Below, in pieces: positions 10,009-23,200 of a DNA stretch of 64,000 bases. A program made the translations under genes and the position numbers. The stretch's first letter is position 1. The number at the start of each line of letters is the position of its first letter. Location: NCBI GenBank assembly GCA_029717555.1, contig JAMDHS010000055.1, forward strand, positions 62,001 through 126,000. Reading direction: 5' to 3'. The DNA is from Peribolospora baueri (taxonomy: Eukaryota; Basidiomycota; Peribolosporomycetes; Peribolosporales; Peribolosporaceae). The notes beneath the pieces were generated by a model. The model worked only from the letters and a program-made list of their open reading frames with translations, made no database searches and had not been told where the DNA came from.

Positions 10009-12033
10009 ATGCAGTCCTCCGGCCCACCGCATTCACAGTCGAGCCTTCGCAATCGCTTTGCTTCCCAAGCTGGTCCGTCTGCGACGGCCTTCAACCCTGA
10101 CGCTGCACAGACCAGCGGACCTCCCGAAGAGTCGGACCAAGATGGTGGCGACCGGGCTGCCGTTCTCGGATCGGACCACGTCAGATCACGAAGCGGAGGT
10201 ATTGATGAGCATTTTGCACCGCCTTTGGTGGCCTCGAGTGTGGGATGGCGTATGCGGGGGGTGACTGACGAGGTCATGGAAGGCGCCTACTCGCGCAGGA
10301 CAGAGGAACTCGATCCTCATCTGCCCGAGACTGCGTCTGACCTCGATGAAGACGGGAACGAAGACGAAAAGGGGAGAAGCGAAGAGGGTTCAGGGCCGAC
10401 CGAAAATGGAGGACAGTCTCGCGTACGAGGACATGGCTCAACCGCAGACCGAGAGGAGGAAGGGGAAGAAGGGAATGAAGAGCGAGCACAATCCCGCACT
10501 GACAACGAACGCCGGGAGGACGCTTACCAGGACGAGACGATCTGCAGAATCTGCCTTGGACCGCAAGATGAGGCTTTGGGGAAGCTAATTGCGCCTTGCA
10601 GGTGAGGCAGACCGTAGCGTTTGTTAATTATGGTGTGTCTACCGTCTCGCTGACCCTTCTTTTCAATTGTGTTTGGCCCTCGCAGGTGCAGAGGGAGCAT
10701 GAAGGTAATAGCTAGACGCTCCTTGCTCCTAATATGACTTCTTTGCTATAACCACAGCTTTTGTCCTTCTGCCGCAGTCATCTTGCTGACAGGCTATAAT
10801 CTCATCTGCTCCTTCTTCTCCCCCGACACTTTTTCCCAGTACGTTCACCAAAAATGCATAGAAACCTGGCGCTCTACCTCGTCCCGTCCATCTTCCTTCT
10901 ACCAATGCGACCTTTGCGGCGCGCCCTTCCGCTACCGACGCTCCCGCTTTATCGGGTTGGCGACGAACAAGTTCCTCCTCTTCTTCGTCTCCTTCTTTTC
11001 CTTCATCGCCCTCATATTCGGAGCAGGTTTCGTAGCCGGTTGGATCCTTGATTTGGCCGATCAAGCCGAGCTGTCCAAGTCGTCAGAGCCCATTTGGAGC
11101 GTTTCAGGTGGAGGCGTCTTTGGCAACACGCACGTCTTTACGCCGGGATTCGGCTATTGGAAGCTCATGGAGGACACCTTGAGGAGCTTCGGAAGCGGGC
11201 AGGCCTTAAGACAGGTCAAGCGACTCGTGTGGGGTAGTGAGGGTGATGATGAGGCAGACGTGAACGAGGAGGTTTGGATGAACAGAGTGGACCAGGGGGA
11301 GATGGTTGAGGAGGAAGATTTTGACAACTTCTTCGAGCGTGTCGGCGACTGGCTCTACGGGCTAGACGTCGACCTGCCGTACCAGCACGCCGTTCGCGTC
11401 GATCGCTTCGCCCGTCGGTCCCGCCCTTATCGAAACACCGGCGCGGGCGGCGGAGCGACGAAATTTCAATCTTCCAGGACGGTTCGCATACCCCGCCAGG
11501 AACGCCACTCTTCTCGCCGCTCCAAGCCAGTTTCGACAAAAGCCGGGACGCCACGCTGGCTTGACCGCATTCTCTACCGCTTCACTCTCGGTTTCTCTTT
11601 CGTGGGCATCGTCAGCTTCATTAACATGCTACTTGGAATATCTTTCTTTGGGCCATTCCACCTGGGCAACTTTGGCTTGGGAAGAGGGTTGGCTTGGGGA
11701 AGAGCACGGAGAGGTGGAGGGGGTGGTGGAGGTGACGGGGGGTTGGCCAGCGTAATCGTCGTGGTGCTGGTCGTAGTCGGCGTCATTCGCGCCATGGTCG
11801 GTCTCTACCGCCTCATACGTCACATTTCGCGCCGACTCCTTCTCCGGGTCGAGGAAGCTATCGTCGATTACTCTGCAGAGGATGAGACGGCCGTACCACC
11901 TCCTCCGGGTGCGGGTCCCGACCCAGCTCTCCAAGCCATCGCGCGCGAGAGAGAGGAGCGTCGAGGGAGAGAGAGGCGGGAAGAGGAGGAGGAACGGCTG
12001 TTCCAGTGGAACTTGGCTCGTGCCGGCGACTGA
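10009..12033 (+). CDS. Membrane RING-CH (MARCH-type) E3 ubiquitin ligase
   Basis: RING-CH proteins bring an E2 enzyme to membrane protein substrates for ubiquitination. Three exons (10009-10601, 10686-10704, 10840-12033) give 601 residues. The first 175 are disordered and acidic. The RING-CH zinc domain follows at about 179-230: CRICLG (first Cys pair), IAPCRCRGSMKYVHQKC (second pair, then His and Cys) and YQCDLC (last pair), which fits the C4HC3 order. The 19-nt second exon lies inside this domain. Three strong hydrophobic segments follow: FLLFFVSFFSFIALIFGAGF just after the domain, FTLGFSFVGIVSFINMLLG, and SVIVVVLVVVGVIRAMVGLY near the C-terminus. A 220-residue hydrophilic loop separates the first two. 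The tail is Glu/Arg-rich. The layout resembles fungal MARCH-like proteins rather than the many-pass Doa10/SSM4. Substrates cannot be told. Confidence 0.85.
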
Positions 12034-12249
12034 AGACGCTCTCCTGGCGGCTTCACTAGCGTTCATGATTGGGGGCTCTGGCTGTCCAGTTACGTCCATC
12101 CGAGTAAATGTAACATGGTCTGTCGAATTGTACTTGTAACGAATTGGATCATTGATTCTCAGCTTGAACGCCGTACAGAGGAACCGGTAATCCTACACGC
12201 CGTATTCACAAACGCCCACTCGAGCGTCCAAATGACATTACTTGTTTGC

Positions 12250-15200
12250 TTAGGCTTCTCGCACAGGAGACACATACTCAGGCGGGTCGATGCCATACTC
12301 TTGGACGTACTAGTTGTCGGCCAAAACGAACGATCTCAAGTCAGTGCGTGCTTCCTCCTCGTAAGACGCTAAGGAGAAGCTCCATGGTAACGATGAGGGA
12401 CGACGCGCTCACCTTCTCGTGCTCGCGCTTCTTGTGTGCGTATAGGGATCGTAGTTCATGGATCCGGATTGAGACATCTGGACGGTGGCCGAGCATTTTG
12501 AGTGCGGCTTGAGCAACAGAGAAACGGTCAGCACGGTTGAGGCGAAGCATGGACCAGGGGGTCGTCGTCGTCTTGAAACGTGCGCGGCGTGGCGTAAAAT
12601 TGGTGAGCGAAACCGAAAAGAAATCCAGGTGAGTAGATGAGTGCACACGCCCATATTACACAGCCTCCCAAGCGAAAGCGAGTGGCTCACCCCTTCCTCG
12701 CGATAGCCAAGCACGTGAATGCGATGGCGGTGGACGGCTCCCTCTCGACTGAAGAGCAAGCTCTCACAGGCAGAAGGGTAGCCATGAAAATCAATGACGA
12801 CTGGCCGATTCGGAGTGAAGAGCGAGTCAAAGCTATTGGAGTCCAGTCCATGAGGATGGACACCCGGTCCGGCCAGAATCATGAGATCTGGAAAGAAGGT
12901 AATGAGATGGGGTGAACCAGAGAGCTCACTCGCGGTTAGCCCCAAGAGAAGGGAGTATAAATCCCTCACCTGTCACATTAATGACCCGGACCTTGAGCTG
13001 AGGCACGTCTTTACGGAACAGTTCAGCAGCTGCAAGGACCTCGGCCGTTGTCTCGACTCCGATGCCCACGAGCACCACATCCGGGTCCACGCCGCCGTTT
13101 GTCGAATAGCGGGGCCACACCGATGCGCCGGCAATACAGTGCTTCTCTGCCTCCTGCTCGACAAAAAAGACAAGAATATTGTTCAGTTCCACGGATAGAG
13201 GTCGAGATTCGAAGCGGAGAGGCTACCCAAGATGAAAGCTAGAAACTCGCCTCCTTCGACAACCATGTAGGCTGAGGGTTCTTGGAACCGACCATGAGGT
13301 TGACGCTGGTTGCAAAAGCGGGCCCAGAACCAGAATTCCGCCTTGAAGAACTGCTGGCTTCGCTAAAGGCTTTACAAATAACTCACTAGTTCTTCGACCT
13401 CAGGCAGTGAGCTACCGTACTGAGCCACGTGTTCGAATCGGGCGGGAAGTAGACGCGGGAGATGTCGTGGGGGAGGTTCAACAGTGTGTTGATGAGGCCT
13501 GGGCTGGGAAGGGAAAACGCACAGAGCAAGTTCTCAGCATCAACATCACCAAGATGGATCACGAAGTAGTCGACCGCCGCTCACTTTTGGTGGCTGGAAA
13601 CGGTGACGTCACGTCAGATGGGAGTTTCAGTGTTAGTAAAGTCACACACGCTACCCATGAGATCGCCCTGACACATACCTGAAGCCGTTGTGCTGAGCAT
13701 TGACAAGGGCCCAAGTGTTCGGGACACGATCAACATAAATCGCCTAGAAAGGCCAGTTGTCTTTAAAAAAACAGAAAAGACTTACCTCCTGGCGCCAAAG
13801 AGTGGACGTCTCGACGTAGCTGGGAAACGTGAAGGGTGGGCAGCCAGGCGCAATAATGCATTTGCAAGTCAGCTCGGTTACTTTGGATGAGATGTTCCGC
13901 ACATCACCTCGTTTCCTTAAGGATTGCATTTACTTTAAAGAGGGGACGCGCTTGCGCCACTTGGTCTCCTTTGACATTTTGATGAACTTTGCGTACCTGG
14001 TTAAGTACGAACAATCAGCCGACGTGCTACTATGAACATACGGCCGTGTCCGCAAAGAGGACACGAGGTCGGAAAGACTTACTGGCAGATCATGGTCGTT
14101 ACGATGGGAAGGAATGATTCGTAAGATGGGAAGAGCCCAACTCTTCCGGTGAGGGAGTAGCCCTGGAGGAAGCCCTGGAGGGTGTGCTCCGAGAGGATCT
14201 CGATAACACGCCCATCCTTATGCGCCGTCTCGGGCTAAACACATCGGAGACGAAGAACGTCCGAGGGTGGAGATTAGATAAAAAATCATCGTTACGCAAT
14301 GGGGATGTCACCGGGAAAAGAGTCTTCGAGCTACTCACGTCCCATTGGAAGTTGCGCTGTGTCTTCTCGAAAACAGCATCGAGCTTGTTCGATGAGAGCT
14401 CTTTGGAGCGGCCAGTGTCGTTCCGTCACTGCAATCAGCGAACGATCACAACAGCGAAGCAAGACAATCGATCGGGCAACTTACCATCTGGCGAAAAGAT
14501 GCGGAACGAATGCTGATTCTGTTCGACCACGCGCCTGAGATAGCTGTTTGCAGAAGAAGACAGAAGGCGGTGGAGGACTGTTAGTTTCCGCCATGATGTT
14601 CACCTGATGCTCTCGTCATACTCACGCTCCAGTTGACTTCATCGCACTGACAATCTTGGTCCGATCGACGGCGCTATCCGTCCACTCGGGAACCACGAAT
14701 TCCTCCTCCTCTCCTTCCGCGCCAGCCGCACCCAACGTCTCCGGCACCGCGCCCATCCTTCTTTCCGTCCTCTCCGGCACGATTCTCGTCACCATAGGGT
14801 CTACGAACGGCTTCGTGTCCGACTCGCCCTCGCCGCCATCAGGATGGAAGTACTTCTGGGGCTCGTAAGAACGGAGCCAGGATTCGAGCATGTTGAACTG
14901 TTTCGGGGAGGTGTGCACCTCTGGCAGCGGCACTTGATGAGACCTGTAGTTGCCCTCGAGCGGGTGCCCCTCCACTTGTTTAGGACCTCCCCAGCCCTGC
15001 AACCGCGCCGAAGTTACCGAAGAAACATGTCAGTGATTCCACTTTGGCTTCCATCCGGTCTCGGATCGAGCATGCTTCTCGTTCGATCTTAAGTGCCAGA
15101 AATCGGATAACCTTGGGGCTCCTCAACACGATCATCGGCCATCTCGGCTTGTCCTCGGGCTCGCCCGTCCTAGCCTTGCGTTGAATTTTCCTAATCTCGT

Positions 15201-16665
15201 TGTACGCCCACTCGAGCGCGCTTACGAACTCGATGTCGAAACGCTTCGAGCCCTCGGTTCCAGGCCCAGGGGAGGACTCGGACGTGGGCCCGAAGGAGAC
15301 GACGCGGACCTGTGATAAAGGAACGACCGATCACAAAGAAAGGGACAAACGAACGAGCGAACAAGTGAGTCTGGCTGACGTCATCGACACGGCCAAACCA
15401 TACATAAATCTGACCAACCTGATACCCATACCCGGTGAAGAGCGCCACAGTCTCCAAATCATCCATCGTCCCGAAGATGGTCCTCTCAGCGATCTTGTAT
15501 CCGTTGTCGTGTAGGATGGGAAGGACCATGCCAGACTCGGCGGGATCGATGTACTTGTGCGCGTGCCATGCCGTCGCCGTGGGTCCTGTCTCGGCTTCGC
15601 CGTCGCCGACCAGGCATACCGCGATCATGTCAGGCTTATCCATGACGGCGCCATAGGCAACTGAGAGGGCGTATCCCTGTTATTGTCGTCGAAAGATGGC
15701 CAAATGGGGTTAAGGCGATGTGAAAAGCGACGCGGCGCGAGACGGAAGACGAGATGGGAAAAACAACATAAGAGAGACGCGGCCCGCTTCTCTTCTCTCC
15801 AGGTGCGATAGCGCTCGGACAAACTGACCAACTCTCCGCCCTCGTGGATAGCGCCCGGAGTGTAAGCGTTGACGTGAGAAGGGAAGAAGCTGCCCGGCCA
15901 TGAGAACTCCTTGACGAAACGCTCGAAACCTAAATGGATTTGCCAATTTCCGCCAAAGGTGAGGCAGCAAGACCGTTGTGTACCATAACAGATTCAGCCA
16001 TACGATAGCATCAGTTGCGGCCGTGCAGGACAGAGAGGAGACCAGGCTCGGAACTAACCCTTAGGCTCCATAGCGCAAGAGGGATAAAATTTCTGAATAG
16101 TGCCCTCCAGATAGAGGCTGCTGAGCATCCCAGGCGCGCCGTGTCCGGGTCCGAGGACAAAAATCATCCTCCTGTCATCGTCGTCTGCCGCGCCAACGCC
16201 ATGCCTATGACGTGCGAGCTCCCGTCGCCTAAGCAAAGCGGTAGCGTGAGCGTAGACGAATATGATCCCGGGACAGGTGCCAAAGTGGCCGAGAAGACGA
16301 GGCTTGAGGTCGGACCGGGTAAGAGGACGGAGAAGGAGGGCATTGGACTGAAGGAAGATTTGGGCTACAGAGAGCTGATGAGAGAGGAGATATGGCCCGC
16401 GTCAAGGCGACGAGGGGGAGTGAACGTGAGCACGACCCGCCGTCTCGTATGAGGACCGCGTCCGTGACGCTGGTAAGCAACACGGAAACGGAGGGTCACA
16501 AGCACTCACATAGTTGGCAGCCCTCTGGAACGCCTGGATCCCCTCGATATCCAAATCCTTCTCCAGTTTGGAGACATCGGCGCTCTTGTCGAGGTCGATT
16601 TTGGCCATCAGGTCCTCCACAAGCGGAGGCAGCTGGGACGGTTTAGGAGGCGTCACAGCGTCCAT
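12250..16665 (-). CDS. XFP: Xylulose-5-phosphate/fructose-6-phosphate phosphoketolase (XFP)
   Basis: This thiamine-diphosphate enzyme splits xylulose-5-P (or fructose-6-P) with phosphate into acetyl-phosphate plus glyceraldehyde-3-P (or erythrose-4-P). Nineteen exons join perfectly in phase to 854 residues, close to the usual 790-830 plus a small insert. The N-terminal domain has [50 protein letters not shown] and the thiamine-binding [15 protein letters not shown]. The middle domain has [17 protein letters not shown] and the typical [20 protein letters not shown]; the C-terminal domain has [10 protein letters not shown] and VIDFHGYP. An acidic insert (about residues 420-455, GAEGEEEEF) looks species-specific. 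Two exons are tiny: 13679-13692 (14 nt) and 13585-13593 (9 nt). The intron 13154-13250 has a GC donor. The acetate kinase gene lies divergently across a shared promoter. Very firm call. Confidence 0.96.
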
Positions 16666-17455
16666 TTCGGCGCTCTGTAGTAAATTCTGTGGGGCCGAAG
16701 AGGAGAGAAGATGAGCTTTGTCGCTGGAGAGCCGTGGAACTCGGGCTTGCGCAGGAGGAGTAGGCAAGGACAGTAGGTGAGCGGGACGCCGAGTGCGGTG
16801 CGTTTTGTATCTGAGTGAGCCCCACGGGTAGAAGGAAGCTCAATGCGCGCCCTTGATCTTTCCCATCATCGCACCACCCCCATCCATCCATGTCTTAATC
16901 CACCTCTCACATCATCTCATCAGCCTCGTCTGGAGAAGCGTTTGTCACCACGCTCGCTGCTCGTTCGATCGACGCGACTTCACGTCGATCGATTCGGTTG
17001 CTTAGTCACCTTCCGCCGGCCTGGCTGACTGATAGCGACACCGCCGGCTTAACGCTGGCTCGTCGTACGTGCAGTCGACTACTGACTGGGTGAGGTGGCC
17101 CGGCCGGGGATGAAGGGGAAGAAAGCAGAAGCGGAAGCGGGGTAAGGCCTTTGCTTCTCCGCTGATGACGCAATCCTTCCTCTGGGCGAATGTTGCAAAC
17201 TCTGACACACATACATCGCCGCTTCGCTCATCTCACCCGCTGGCCCCGATCGAGGAGTGCGTGCGGTGTGGCTCACAACTCGCTCTCAGCATGGTGCCAG
17301 CGACTGGCTGACTTGGGGCCCCTCTGCAAGTACATCTAGGCCGTCGTCGCCTTGGAACCCTGTGCTCCTCGTTCTCCCCCTCGTTCATTTCAGCTCGTTC
17401 GAGGACGCGTTCCTAGTTGGTCTATTCTCAGGCGGCTCGTCCATCCTCAACTAAC
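16666..17455. promoter_or_regulatory. Shared divergent promoter of XFP and acetate kinase
   Basis: These 790 bp lie between the two start codons, so they must carry both promoters and both 5' UTRs. I see no conserved gene here. The minus strand has open frames reading upstream of the XFP start, but the only in-frame ATG is the one chosen at 16665. Pyrimidine-rich tracts of the kind common in fungal promoters flank the acetate kinase start. Co-regulation is inferred from geometry alone. Confidence 0.55.
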
Positions 17456-20056
17456 ATGGCCTGCACGGACCTTCATGACGGCTCCGCGTTGGTCCTAGCG
17501 CTCAACTGCGGTTCCTCCTCCATCAAGTTCAAGAGCTTCTGTGCTGATAGCTTTCAGCACAAGCGAGGACGAGAGGAAGGAGGCAAGGTGGAAGGGCCGT
17601 TATGCGTAGCACGCGGCTCTGCGAAAGGCGTTGGAGGCAAGAAAGGCGTCAAACTCACCGTCTCAGTCTTGAAGAGCAATGGCTGGGAGGAGAAGGAGGT
17701 GAGCGAGACGAGAGTGGGGTGCATTTGATACGAGGTTGCGAGAGACATCGTCTCCTGTACTTGCCTGCGCGTTGTCCTCCCTCGCATTCTATCTTGTTTT
17801 TACGTTCCTTTAGAAAGCCCTCTCCGCTGGATGCACCCACGCCGACACGTTCTCTGAGATTGTCGACCTTTTAGAGTCCCTTTCACCCTATCAAATGTCG
17901 ACCGCCGTCGCCCCCATAGCCATCAGCCGCACCTCCATTCGAACCATATCTCACCGCATCGTCCACGGCGGCGACCCTTCTAAAAGGATATCGCCTTGGA
18001 AGGACAAGGATTATGTGCTGGTCACGAAGAACCACAAGGAGGCTTTGGGGATGATGGAGGAGTTGAGCGAGTTTGCTCCTCTACACAATCATGTGAGGTC
18101 ATATAATTCATCCTTTAGGTGGAATAGCGAGGAAGGACCGCGTGGAGAAAACGAAGGACATCGACTGATACTATGCTCTCCCTTTCGCATTTGTTTCGCG
18201 TCCATCTCTCGGGCTCTCGCGTGGTTCCTTCTCTCAGGCAGCCGTGCGGACCGTTTCAAGTGAGTCTTTGGCCGACTTAATGCCCGCCTTAGGCGTCAAC
18301 TCCTTATGCACAGACGGTGCTCAAGGCTATGCCAGCGGAGCACCCGTTCCCTTTTTCCCCTGGATTACTGACTCTAACTTTTCTGTGATGACTCTGGCCA
18401 ACTAGGCTGCCTCAATCTCCTTCCGCAGACGGCCAACGTCCTCCTCTTCGACACCACCTTCCACAAGACCATTCCCGAGCATGTCTACACCTATCCCATC
18501 CCTCCGAGCGTCATGAGGAAGGGAAACATCCCCCTCAGGAGATATGGATTTCACGGTTTGAGCTACAGGTGCGTCGGTTGACCGGGAGGTCAACGGAACG
18601 GTCCTTATCTTGCCGCCTGCGTTCAAATCGTTTGTGCGGCGCCGAACCTTCTCCCCTCATCCTAACGTCTGGTCTTCGCTCACTTCGCTCCTCTCCTCTT
18701 CCTTTTCCTTTTTGGCCTTTGTTCTCCTGTCAGCTACATTCTCAAGGCCGCCGCGAAGTACCTCAACAAGCCACCAGCGCAGACGAGCCTCATCGTGTGC
18801 CACCTCGGCGTGAGGCCCATTCTATATAGGCTCTATTGGCCAACTCCACTGTTCCCTTCCTTTCTCGCGTCGGTCAAGATGATGGCTGACTTTCAAAGAT
18901 ATCTCTCCCCCCCTTTTCATTTGGCCTTTCTCTCAACGAACACGACTATGGAAGAGCGGAGCGAGCGTGTGTGCGATTAAGGAGGGAAAATCCATCGACA
19001 CGAGCATGGGCTTGACGCCGCTGGAGGGTGAGCGAGCTGAAGGATTCGGCGGAGGCCGGTAGCAATAGCCGCTGCAATTATTTTTGGAGCAGCTTTTCGC
19101 GGAGTCATCACGAGTTTTCATCTTCTTCTCTCAGGGGAAATGTCCCTCTACGGTGTTCTCGGTCTTGCTTTTCCGAGTGCACACGTTGATCACGCTACCA
19201 TCTCTTCGGCTAAACAGGCCTCCCGGGTGTAACGCGCGCGGGAACCACAGACCCGACACTCGTGTTCCATCTCCTCCCCACCGAAGTTTCAGTGTCCGAA
19301 CCCGTCTCCTTCCACGGCAGAAAAATCACCAAGGCGGAGTATTTCCTCAACAGGAAGGCCGGCTTGCAGTCCGTCGCTGGGACGGACGATTTCAAGGAGA
19401 TCTGCAAGAGGATGCGAGGCGGCGGGGACGGAGACGATGAGGAGGGAACGAGGAAGGCCAAGCTGGCTTTTGATATTTTTGTCGACAGGGTCGTCAACTT
19501 TGTCGGCTCTTATTGTGAGGAAGCTGTCTTCAAGTTGAAGATGACCTTCATGTCGACTGGCGCGCCGCGCCTCGCTGAAAGTCTCTGTGTCCCTGTTATC
19601 GACTTACTCGCTGTCTGTTTCTCCATTCCAGACGTAAAACTCGCGCCCTCTCTCGACGCCTTGGTATTCTCGGGCGGAATAGGCGAGCATAGCCCCGACC
19701 TCCGTCGAGAGGTGTGCGCTCAGTTGGCTGCCTCAACGGGCGTACGTCTCGACGATAAAAAGAACGACGAGGCGAGTAAGGACACGGTGACTACGATTTC
19801 GAGGGGCGAAAGCAAGATCACGTGTTTGGTCTGCAAGGTGAGGAGGTGTCGTCCTTTCTTTCCACACCCGCCCCTGCACGATCGCTTCCATGGCCCGCCA
19901 GCTGGCGCGAATTGCCCGCTGATGTTCGACACACGATTTCCTCTTTTATTGATGTCTTTCCTTCTCTTTCTTCTTCGTTCATTTGACCAGACGGATGAGG
20001 AGACAGAATGTGCCGAACAAGCTCAACTGGCGTTGCATGAAAGGGAATCCGAGTGA
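17456..20056 (+). CDS. ACK: Acetate kinase
   Basis: Acetate kinase transfers phosphate from acetyl-phosphate to ADP, giving acetate and ATP. Ten exons (17456-17698, 17814-18092, 18238-18259, 18314-18345, 18429-18568, 18734-18809, 18955-19027, 19218-19514, 19632-19837, 19991-20056) give 477 residues; bacterial enzymes have about 400. Family motifs in order are [12 protein letters not shown] (phosphate loop), [68 protein letters not shown] and [16 protein letters not shown] (nucleotide site). An extra 40 residues after the first loop and Gly/Asp-rich insert [10 protein letters not shown] explain the added length. The two tiny exons at 18238 and 18314 are the least certain part: phase supports them, but the peptide they give is not conserved. 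With XFP next door it completes a sugar-phosphate to acetate route. Firm call. Confidence 0.94.
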
Positions 20057-20253
20057 AGCGATTGTCGTTCCGTTTCCACCTGACGCCGACGACGGCGGCA
20101 ACGGGCGAAGATGTTTCCGAACCGCGATCCATACATAGTCTCAATTGATTTAATTCACGCAAAAGTTCTCGATCGCTGGCGTACAGAAGAGGGAAGATAC
20201 GATGAAAGAGGAGAAAAGAAGCAGAACGATGGGCAGCCGAAGCAAGTGCCGTC

Positions 20254-23200
20254 TCAGTTCGTGTATTTGAAGAACTGCGAGTGCGAGCCGTCACAAAAGT
20301 TAAAGGCATCAGTCGACTCATCGCGCAAAAGGGCCGAAGTCAGATAAGAAGCGCCAGGCCCCGGCCCGAATGCCGACCGGACCATCAACGCACCTCGTTC
20401 TGCATGTCGGTCATATCCGCAAACGCCCTCCGGTCCCTCTCCTTTTGCACATCCTCCGGCGACCACCCGTTCCTCTCGATGAGATTGGCAATCTTCTTTT
20501 GCTTGGTCTTGTTCATGCGGACGTTGATCCACCGCATGAGGATGCACACAAAAACTTCCACGCTCAGCAGGACCAGGATGCCAATCTTGCCGGGAATGTA
20601 AGTGGGTGCGTCCGAGGGTAGGAACATCTCCGTGCCGACCATGTTGCCGACACAGAAAGCTAGCAGGTTGGGAAGAGTCAGGTGAGGCAGCACAGACGTG
20701 AAATCGGTGAATATGATTGAGGATCCAGCGGTGGAAAATAAGTGCGCGCCAACGACGAGCTCACTCACCCATCATCAGAGCAACATTGAAAGTGATCTGT
20801 CAGAGGAACAGAACGGGGGACGAACATATGGAATACTTCGTCAGATCCACGTTCCCTCCGGATGTTCCCAAGCACCGCACCATGCAATGGATGTTCTTCG
20901 TTTCACCTTCTTTGTATAACCAGCGATGTTAGAAGCGTTCCAAGCATAAATGATGCTGAGAGCTGATCCGAAGCATTGGACAATCCACATGCCAAAAAGG
21001 AGGGCGCCTTTGGGATGCTTGAGCCCTACGAGCAAGGCAGAGCCGACGATGGTGGGGAGGAGTGCAATAATGATGGGGAGCATCCGCTCGCCCTGTTGGC
21101 CAAGAAGAGAGGAAAAGGACACAAGGGGCAAGTGGGACTTACGCGTCAGCGTGCTCTGATAGACGGAGCAATGACCAGAGGCCTCACCTTGGCATCTGAA
21201 AGCCATGCGCAAATGATGGTTGTCACGCTGGCAATCGCCCCGCCTGGCGTGCCCAGGATTAGCGCATGCTTGGAGTCGTACCCAAAACTTTTGATGATGA
21301 TGGCGCTGAACTGTATTAAGCCAAGGTCAGTGCGTAGGCGGTCAGTAAATCATTTGGAGAAGGGGAGGGGAAAGATGGAATGCTCTTGATTACATTTGAC
21401 AGACCGCCGTTCGGGAGGCTCGCTGATTGGATGGCGAGGTGACATGAGACGCGGTGAGCATGGAGCTCGTGCCACGTCGACAAGAACAGAGGCTGAGGAA
21501 AGTCTATACACACTCAAAAGAGTCGTTAAGATGATCAAGTAGAACCTCGGGTCCTTGAAGGCCTCTACCACCTGGTCTATCTTGAAATGCTTGTTCTCTG
21601 TCCCACCTTGATCGTCCCGAATGCGCTCGAGCGCGGCGACGCGCTCTTCCTCGGTGAGGAATTTGGCTCGGACGGGTGAGTCGGGAAGGAAGAGAACAAT
21701 GATGATGCCTACTATAATGGCTAGCGCTCCGAGGATGATGAAAATGAGCTGGCGAGGCAGGATATGGGTCAGCACGGTAAATGAGCCAAGGAGCGGGGAG
21801 GAAGCATTGACTTACCTGCCATGTAGCAATCGAGACATGGGCGAAGCTCACGCCGTATGCGACGAATCCGCCTGAGGTTCAATACATAGAGCGAGTGAGC
21901 GACAGTCAAGAGTTTTGCAGCAGAAGAAGAATCTTACCGAACACTTGGGTGAGGCCGTTCATAACGTAAAACACTCCGATGCGGGATGCTTGTGAATGTT
22001 CCGGTGTCTGTCAGCCGTGGCTAGGGAGCAATAAATGACACATGTCGACTCGAAGCCTACCTTGCTCCTGCTTTCTATACCACATTGAAATCACGGAGAC
22101 TTGGGGTAAAGATGCACAGCGCGGACGATGTGAGATAGGCAGACGATGAGACCAGACTGAACTGAAAAAATGACTTACTTAGGATTGGCGCCACACAAGA
22201 CTCCAACATGCCTTTAAAGGGAGGCAACACGTTTCAATCCGACACGCCGTGTGTAAGACATCGTCCTCCCACGGCTCTCTTCTACACTCCCACTACCGGC
22301 CGATTTGAGCCCACTCACCGAGCAGAAAGCGCAAGGCAAGGAACGGCCCGGTCGTCTTTGCGGTGGCGTGAAGAGCGAGAACGATGCCCCAGAGAATGAT
22401 GTTCGCTCCCAGGTACTTTGCAAGAGGGAGGCGTTGGGCTGTCGACAAACGAAAGAAGGAACGAAGGCATGGACGAACGGAAGGGTAAGAAGGTCGTGGC
22501 TCGGGGGCTGAGCGCGAGCGTCCGGGGGACTTCGAGCTTGTGGTGTGACGGGGAAAGACGCGGTGGATGAAAGGCTTTCAAGCGCTCACCGATAAAGTTG
22601 GTGGGAATCTCCCAGACGAGGAAGCCCCCATCTACGCATATGGAGAGACGGTAGAAGTGTAGAAGGGTAACAATATCAACGACGTCTCAGCATGGACCGA
22701 GGTAGAGATTGTCCCTCGCTGGCGGACGAAGAACGGCTGGGTTGGACTCGCGTACGAACAGAAGATCAGGGCGGCGGAGTTGTAAGATTGGCCTGTCGTT
22801 AGAGGACAAAGACAAAGCCGAGGAGGCTTTCAGCTCTGCGCGTGCTCTCTCGTCTTCTCCGCACTCCGGAATCATGGCGTCGTGAGGGGGCACTCACCTT
22901 TGAGTGGGAGTCCCATGATCTGTAAAGTTCGAGGGACAAAGATGCCGCGGCTTATCAATGGTCAGGCGGGTCAAAAGAGTTAAAAGCGGGGAAGCACTGT
23001 TTTCAAAGAATGGCTCACGGAAGCGTAGTTGAGACTGGTCTTATCTAAGAACTGGCAAAAGTAGACCATGGCGCACAGCGGGGGGATTCTCCAGTCGATC
23101 TTCCTCCTCAGCTTGCGATTGTACTCGTCGCTGAACACATGTTCCCTCGTGGTACCGACCAGACGGAGAGCCTCGTCTCCGTCGTGGGTCGTGAGATGCA

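Noticed and set aside
16665-16767. Longer N-terminus of XFP reading upstream of the chosen ATG
   Set aside because: The extension begins with TTG and no ATG is present in frame; the added residues are not family-like.
18314-18345. Alternative reading of the fourth acetate kinase exon as [11 protein letters not shown], which looks more natural
   Set aside because: It cannot be joined in phase to the conserved next exon with any GT donor present; the model kept is the phase-consistent one, with low certainty for these residues.
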